Positions 58,827-64,000 of a stretch of DNA of 64,000 bases are shown in pieces. Each line of letters opens with the position of its first letter. Within the stretch, counting starts at the first letter, position 1. Under the pieces are notes generated by a model. That model was given only the letters and a program-made list of their open reading frames with translations, did no database searches and was not told where the DNA came from. Both the position numbers and the translations under genes were made by a program. Source of the stretch: Trachythela sp. YZ-2020 (lineage: Eukaryota; Cnidaria; Anthozoa; Malacalcyonacea; Clavulariidae); NCBI GenBank assembly GCA_016169945.1, contig JADLSH010000379.1, positions 3,066,001 through 3,130,000 on the forward strand. The letters are read 5' to 3'.

Positions 58827-59267
58827 GTTTGGTTCAAAAACCGCAGGGCGAAATGTCGTCAACAACAACAGAACGCTGATGGTAAAACTAAGCTCAAGAA
58901 AAAACCATCCACACCTAAAGAAAATGTACCAAAAACCACCTCGACATCACCTACTACCTCCTATGCTCAATACCAAACATACCCCTCAATGTGGGGATCG
59001 CCAGGTGATCAATCTATGCGTGCCCCTGCTTATCCCACCTCGGTCATAGGTAACCCTATGTGTAGCAGTTCGGCCTCCATGATGTTACCGCATACCACTC
59101 CAGCTAGATATCACGCGGGCCCACAAGACCGTTCCTACGTACAGATGGGTATGTATATTAACCGTCCTATGGCCCCAACTCCCCAACATCCGCTCGAGTT
59201 TCACGAGGCCCCCATGCAGCAACTACCTATATCAGTGGCCAACCAGCCGAACAATGCAAGAGTCTAG
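58827..59267 (+). CDS. otx: Otx homeobox protein, exon 3 (end of homeodomain and C-terminal domain)
   Basis: 441 bp encoding 146 residues and a TAG stop. It opens VWFKNRRAKCRQQQQ, completing helix 3. Residue 90 of the assembled protein is Lys at homeodomain position 50, the bicoid-class specificity residue that reads TAATCC-type sites, followed by the invariant Asn51. A basic KTKLKKK and a Ser/Thr/Pro/Met-rich tail follow. YPSMWGSPGD (Trp142) may correspond to the WSP-like motif of Otx. The C-terminal WKF-type tail of bilaterian Otx is not seen. With exons 1 and 2 the protein is 232 residues, shorter than vertebrate Otx (about 290). The acceptor is tgctag at 58821-58826. Confidence 0.95.
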   Translation, partial: VWFKNRRAKCRQQQQNADGKTKLKKKPSTPKENVPKTTSTSPTTSYAQYQTYPSMWGSPGDQSMRAPAYPTSVIGNPMCSSSASMMLPHTTPARYHAGPQDRSYVQMGMYINRPMAPTPQHPLEFHEAPMQQLPISVANQPNNARV

Positions 59268-59720
59268 GAAGCACTTCATGAAAGGAATATATAATGGATT
59301 TAAATTATGAATGAACAATCACTTTGCATGCATGCAAGCATCAATTCAAGTGCGACAAAATCCAAGAAAAATTATCGATGCATCATTTAGATGTCTTATA
59401 TCTGAACAGATCTTATGCATTGACACTATTTCTGCACAGAAATATTAAAATGCCTTGTGCTGAGACGGAGTACTGCTTATGAGAGGGGGCGATGAGTGCT
59501 AGCCCCTGGCACACTGGCTTATTTAACACACCCCCCTTTCCCCTCCAAATTCAAGTTGTTACACGAGTACTACGCCTACAGTTAAGTTATAACTTTTCTC
59601 ATAGACCTAAGTCGTTTGTGGAATGATTTCGCTAATAGGGTTTATGTAATTGCTTGTAAAATATTAGGTATTATTGCATGATGTAGAATGTATTATAGAA
59701 TAAACTGCTTTTGAATTAAA
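59268..59720 (+). promoter_or_regulatory. Otx 3' UTR with polyadenylation signal
   Basis: A canonical AATAAA lies at 59699-59704, about 430 bases past the stop, and is the first one clearly placed for cleavage near 59720. The UTR is AT-rich apart from a C-rich stretch near 59530-59545. Confidence 0.6.
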
Positions 59721-59962
59721 TAGTGTAAATTAACGTGTTCAAAATAGATGGTTTAAGAAATACCTGTGTATCGGAATCTATTTGCGGAAGATTCAAATGG
59801 GAGTAAACAAATTTGGCTAATGCTGTTTACATCGTACTGTTTTCGTTAGCTGTTTAAATTAGTTATGCTATGAAGCAAATATATTTTCCCATGTAACTTG
59901 AGAAATATAGCTTCCAACATCGCTTCTAATGAGTTTTAGAGCTGTTTTAAACACCACATAAT

Positions 59963-60150
59963 GAGGCTTATGGCGGCCATATTGGTGTGACCTCATTAGT
60001 TATTCACCGGAAAATTTAGGAAAAAAGAGAGGCCACTGATGATAAATTCTTATCTAAACAATATTTGTCTTTTCCCACCAATAACTAGAAACTTTCCCAA
60101 CACCACAGTAGATTAGTGGTGGTCACACCAACATGGCCGTCATTGGCTTA
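59963..60150. mobile_element. MITE with atggcggccat/atggccg ends
   Basis: tggcggccatattggtgtga at the left and ggtcacaccaacatggccgt at the right are inverse complements with two mismatches, with further outer similarity (aggcttatgg against cattggctta). About 185 bp, non-coding, located just beyond the Otx polyadenylation signal. Confidence 0.78.
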
Positions 60151-60169
60151 ATTTATGCATATCAGACAT

Positions 60170-60612
60170 TGACTGAACTATAAATAAACTGGAACGATAA
60201 CTCAGGGGGGGGAATTGAAGCCAGCTTAATTCAGTTTTTCTGAGGTTTGAGTTGAAATACTTAACGCCGAACATTGGGCTGTATATGAAATTGAAGCTAT
60301 TAAAAAGTTCTATTTGATATAAAAACTTCAAGACTTTAGGTAAAAAGGAAATACTTAAAACTTTGAGGGAAAATTTGCCGTATTTTACAAAATTGCGGTT
60401 GTTTTTGTATTTTTTAAGTATTTCCATTTTGGCTAAAGTCTTGAAGTTTTTATATCAAATAGAACTTTTTAATAGCTTCAATTTCATATACAGCCCAATG
60501 CTCGGCGTTAAGTATTTCAACTCAAACCTCAGAAAAACTAGCTTGGCTTCAACGAATCATAGGACTTGATCATAGGAGTTAGCGTTCCAGTTTACTTAGA
60601 GTTCACTGATAT
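60170..60612. repeat. Large palindrome with ~190-bp arms
   Basis: The left arm (60176-60355) and right arm (60410-60605) are nearly perfect inverse complements separated by about 55 bp. Examples are aactggaacgataactc against gagttagcgttccagttt, and gaacattgggctgtatatga against tcatatacagcccaatgctc. Both arms therefore show the same open frame on opposite strands, which is not evidence of a gene. A G run (60205-60212) interrupts the left arm. Confidence 0.9.
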
Positions 60613-60664
60613 CAGATGAACTATCCAGTCCTTGTTTTCAGATCAGTGGACGTAACGTGTGCAC

Positions 60665-60766
60665 ACCAAGAATAGAACAAAGGTAACTAAGCATTAGAAT
60701 TGTATGTATAAGAGCTATTCGCTCATGTAGATCAATGCTTAGTCACGTTTGTTCTATTCTATGTTT
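60665..60766. repeat. Small foldback element
   Basis: agaatagaacaaaggtaact, then aagcat and the inverse atgctt, then agtcacgtttgttctattct flank a spacer of about 45 bp. Confidence 0.8.
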
Positions 60767-60889
60767 TTGCAATAGTAACTAGGCGTGCGAGTTATCCAAA
60801 GTTGTATGAATTGGGTATGAAACAAGCCAGCGTTAGCCAACTTGTCTATGGTCATCATTGCTATAGGCTCTTTACATAACGTCACAAAT

Positions 60890-60950
60890 ATGGCAAAACA
60901 ACGAGGGACTGGATGACATGGAGAACAGTGGGATTTCCAAAACATTAGGG
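60890..60950 (+). repeat. Dispersed repeat, pair with 62748-62806
   Basis: gcaaaacaacgagggactgg, then atgacatggagaacagtggg, then atttccaaaaca recurs at 62748-62806 with a few substitutions. The class is unknown. Confidence 0.7.
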
Positions 60951-61220
60951 TATTTAGGGAGCTTTAGCAATGACTACGAGTACGACTACGAGTACGTACG
61001 AGAGATTCATTTTTTTCGTTGTTTGTGTGCATCAGCATCAGTCGTAGTCGTCGGGCTTTCGAGTACGAGATTTATCAAAATTGTCGTAGTCAAAAGCCCA
61101 AAGACTACGACTTTGCAGATACATAACACAACAACACGGCGTTCGAAAGAAAGCGAACTCGTACCTCAATCTCGTATCTCCTCAATATCACTACTATATA
61201 TGATCATCTGAAATTAGCTG

Positions 61221-61240
61221 ATTTTTTTTTTTTTTTTTTC
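61221..61240 (+). repeat. Poly-T tract
   Basis: A run of 18-20 T with no adjacent SINE head recognised on the minus strand. Confidence 0.8.
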
Positions 61241-61343
61241 GCTTTGCCTCCTGCGCGCCTGGGTAGTAATATGCTGCTGCTCCTCTAATGTCAACGAAAA
61301 CGCAATGGAACATTCAGATCACTAAAACGTGACGGGATTTCAC

Positions 61344-61552
61344 AATGGAAGTTGCAACTCTCGCTCGCGTTTGATTGCCACCTCTCATCAACTTTGAGCT
61401 GGTTCAATTTTGATGAGAGTTTTTGCACGTTTGACCGATACGCGTGCAACTCTTGTTCTCGTTTGATCGGGCCATGAGAGTTGATGAAACTCTCATGCAA
61501 ACCCTCGCTTGCCATCTCTCCTCAACTCTCATCCTCGTTTGACCAGGGCTTA
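61344..61552. mobile_element. MITE family C, copy 3
   Basis: It contains gttgcaactctcgctcg, then caactttgagctggttca, then gcaactcttgttctcgtttg, then atgagagttgatgaaactct, ending cgtttgaccagggctta. Same motif order, inverted, as copies at 18.9 and 43.4 kb. The minus-strand frame 61291-61515 is derived from the element. Confidence 0.8.
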
Positions 61553-61559
61553 AAGCAAA

Positions 61560-63285
61560 GGGACCATTAAGCCGAATAGGTCAAGTTGGTACCCAGACTT
61601 TCAGAGCCTTCTATATCAACGTTTTGCAATGCAGGACAATTTTTGCACTCCGCTAAAAAAATTTAAGCTTTAACCAGTTAAGTAACAAAAACTAATGGTG
61701 TAATGCAAAAAATATACAATGTGTATTTTTATACTTGTTTTTATAGTATTATATAAAATTTTTGTGACTTTAATTTGTGTGAGCCGCCATCTTGAATTTA
61801 TAATCAAGTTCTTGTCCGATTTAGTTCAACCTTGATAGTTTAGTTTATTATTTCTCATGTGTTTCTTTTTACTTTAGTATTTATAGTTGAGCATCTCATT
61901 CATGCAGTGCCAGTTCCAGCCGTGTAAACAAGCTACAAAAGTTATAATTCGCGAGTTGAACTGACAAGCTTAAGGCTAAGCCGAACAAGACAGCATCAAA
62001 CGAAAAATGCCAAAATATTTTTGCCTGTTGAACGCTGTTATCTAGCAAGAATATAAACAAATATTCGTTTTAACAACTTGCGTAGCACTACAAATTACAG
62101 TATATTTCGATAATAATCCTTTTGAGTAAAAGTATTAAACAACATTACAACAACAATAATTTATTAAATGCTTACCAGCCTTGCAGTTGACTCGACGAAA
62201 AACAAGAAAAAAACATCCAGAAAATAGCTTTCCACGCGGTAAAAACGCATTCTGAAGTTGCTCCAGCATATATTTCATCAAGTACTTGACGGATTTAGGC
62301 TTTGACTGTGATTATCGGTTAGTTTCACTGGCGAAAACAATTCAAACTCGACAGTTTTTGCAAATGCATGCAATTGAAAATTAGCCTTCGTTCAAATGGC
62401 ATATATTAATTAGTTTTGGACTGCCTTCGTCAAGTCCCAAGGGACGCTATTCATATTGTTCTAAATACCTTTGTATTTACTTGCAATTACGCATATAAAA
62501 TCAAAATTGCACAATTATTTTCAATTGGACGGCAGATAAAAAAGTGAACGTTGGATAGGAATTGCGAATATCAGGCTTCTTTATTCGTCCGATCCAAATG
62601 GCAAAAACGCGAATTATGCTAAACTAAATAAAGGATGGGTTAAACTTCGATTAAATCATCAAAGTATGGTATGTTTTAATCGAAGTGTGTGATAGTGAAA
62701 ACCTCTTTCAAAGAAACAATATGCCTTTGCATAAATACTAATATAAGCAAAAACAACGAGTGACAGGATGGCATGGAGAACAGTGGGATTTTCAAAACAA
62801 TGAAAAGACAATGGCACTATTGGTTCGGTAGAGTTCTGCAAAGCATATTTTCGAGTTTGATGTGACATTGTCCTTGGCATAGCGCTAGCTGCTTTTCATA
62901 AACTTGAAACTCGCCAGTTATGCCAGGGTTGCACTTTATTGCGCAAAGCACCATAATTTCGATGTATATTCGCGCATTGTGTTTATATATTGTGCACAGA
63001 CTATTTTATAGGAAAAATCACCCTGCCACATTTAGGATCAAGACTAAAAACCACAGACCACATTGAACAAAATGTTAAGACATCTATTTTACAATGTTCT
63101 AGTCACTAGATTTAGCTCTGTACAATTAATATTAACAATTTCATTTAGTCATAATTCATGTCACATGTTCAGTTCGGTTCACAAATACTCAATATTCTTG
63201 ATACTTGAAATCCAATAATTCATAAATAAACTAGCATAGTTATCGACAATGAGCTCACTCCGAACCATAAATAATTGTGGGTTCC
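61560..63285. other. No recognisable gene
   Basis: AT-rich. A short hairpin (acttcgattaaa with tttaatcgaagt) lies at 62645-62688. The minus-strand frame 62659-62880 covers the dispersed repeat at 62748-62806 and is not supported as coding. Confidence 0.4.
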
Positions 63286-63395
63286 ATTCCAAGGTTACAG
63301 GGTGCGTTTTATCGAGGGTTCCACTAAGCGCTATCGTGCAGCAGATGGTGGTCAACCTGCAGTTATCAGAGCAAGGAAATTATGTAAATTATTTT
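63285..63395 (+). repeat. Dispersed repeat copy (best of three)
   Basis: ggttacagggtgcgttttat, then ggtggtcaacctgcagttat, then cagagcaaggaaatta shares spaced motifs with 50-130 and 44200-44270. Less AT-rich than its flanks and open in one frame, but not a recognised protein. Confidence 0.4.
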
Positions 63396-63404
63396 CATTA
63401 TATG

Positions 63405-63680
63405 TAGTACCAGTGGCGGACACTTGGGTTGGGGGTGCGAACTTAGGTTGCCAACATATAATCATCTTTTTGTTGCTTCAAATCTCAGTTCTTAAAACCT
63501 TTTTGACTTAAATTTCATTTCATTTTCTACTTAAATTATAGCCTATCAAAGCTGTTGTGGTTGTAAAATCATTAATACAGCTTTGTTACACAGTTAGTCA
63601 GCTATCATTCAAAGGCTTTGAGAAATAATTGGGGAAGGGGCGATTGGGCGCCCCCCGTAGCCCCGCTACTGGTACAAGCG
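63405..63680. mobile_element. Probable MITE with gtaccagtggcgg ends
   Basis: The left edge gtaccagtggcgg and right edge ccccgctactggtac are imperfect inverse complements around about 250 bp with G-rich and C-rich subterminal runs (ttgggttggggg; gcgccccccgtag). Confidence 0.6.
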
Positions 63681-63769
63681 TAAAAATCTTACATCTTGTC
63701 AATAAGATGTGTTCGCAACGCGGCTTGTAAACAAGTTGTAGCAATGTTGTCACTCACAACTTGTTAAGT

Positions 63770-64000
63770 GCCGGTTGTACGAAGCCTGTTTAGCCTATTC
63801 GGTGGATAAATCTAAAATACCAATCAAGTCTATACATTCATCGAACCAAACTAAAATATTTCAACTTGAATAGAACAATTATGTTTGCAACTACATATTA
63901 AGTGGGTAAGATTTAAGTTCAGTCATTCACAAAATGTGTGAGTGTTTTTTAATTTTTGGCTAATCCACCGTTTAAGCTAAACGGCCTTCGTACAACCGGC
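63770..64000 (+). mobile_element. MITE family A, copy 2 (runs to the window edge)
   Basis: It begins gccggttgtacgaagcctgt and ends ggccttcgtacaaccggc, a better-preserved inverted pair than copy 1. It aligns with 535-773 over the full visible length, in the same orientation, with scattered substitutions and small indels. Confidence 0.88.

Noticed and set aside
60140..60569. Two similar open frames on opposite strands
   Set aside because: They are mirror products of one palindrome, so similarity is structural rather than coding.

Overview
The window looks like AT-rich, repeat-laden DNA from an early-branching animal, most likely a cnidarian. This is inferred from two host genes, from short tandem and foldback repeats, and from non-LTR (CR1/L2-type) LINE remnants. 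Only two host genes can be identified with confidence. At the left edge, on the minus strand, is the first coding exon of beta-catenin (241-482). It carries the destruction-box degron with all four regulatory Ser/Thr at the human spacing; the rest of the gene lies left of the window. On the plus strand is a three-exon Otx homeobox gene (47719-59267), reconstructed here as 232 residues. Its homeodomain is split by an intron between positions 46 and 47 and has the Otx-type Lys at position 50. The two genes are divergent, with about 47 kb of apparently gene-free DNA between their start codons.

Layout: 0.5-3.6 kb, two MITEs and unannotated DNA upstream of beta-catenin. 3.6-9.6 kb, a nest of LINE debris, a 46-bp hairpin satellite, a MITE inserted in a LINE, a palindromic LINE/SINE junction and a tandem array of three tRNA-derived SINE units. 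10-14 kb, scattered SINEs, copies of a modular ~115-bp repeat (R1) and two MITEs with near-perfect ends. 14-19 kb, mostly featureless. 19-26.7 kb, a foldback element, one exon-like block, a 43-bp satellite, MITEs and a LINE 3' end. 28-33.5 kb, R1 copies, a second copy of the nested MITE, a 23-bp satellite and a LINE end. 35-46.6 kb, MITEs, a ~145-bp triplication, R1 repeats, foldbacks and an L2-type LINE end. 47.7-59.7 kb, Otx, whose introns contain several copies of one foldback family (FB1). 59.9-64 kb, a cluster of foldbacks and MITEs; the last element belongs to the same family as the MITE beside the beta-catenin exon.

Beta-catenin is the transcriptional effector of canonical Wnt signalling, and Otx is a patterning transcription factor often placed downstream of axial signals. 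Their divergent proximity is suggestive, but nothing in the sequence proves joint regulation. Most of the window is transposon-derived; no rRNA, genuine tRNA gene or CRISPR array was seen.
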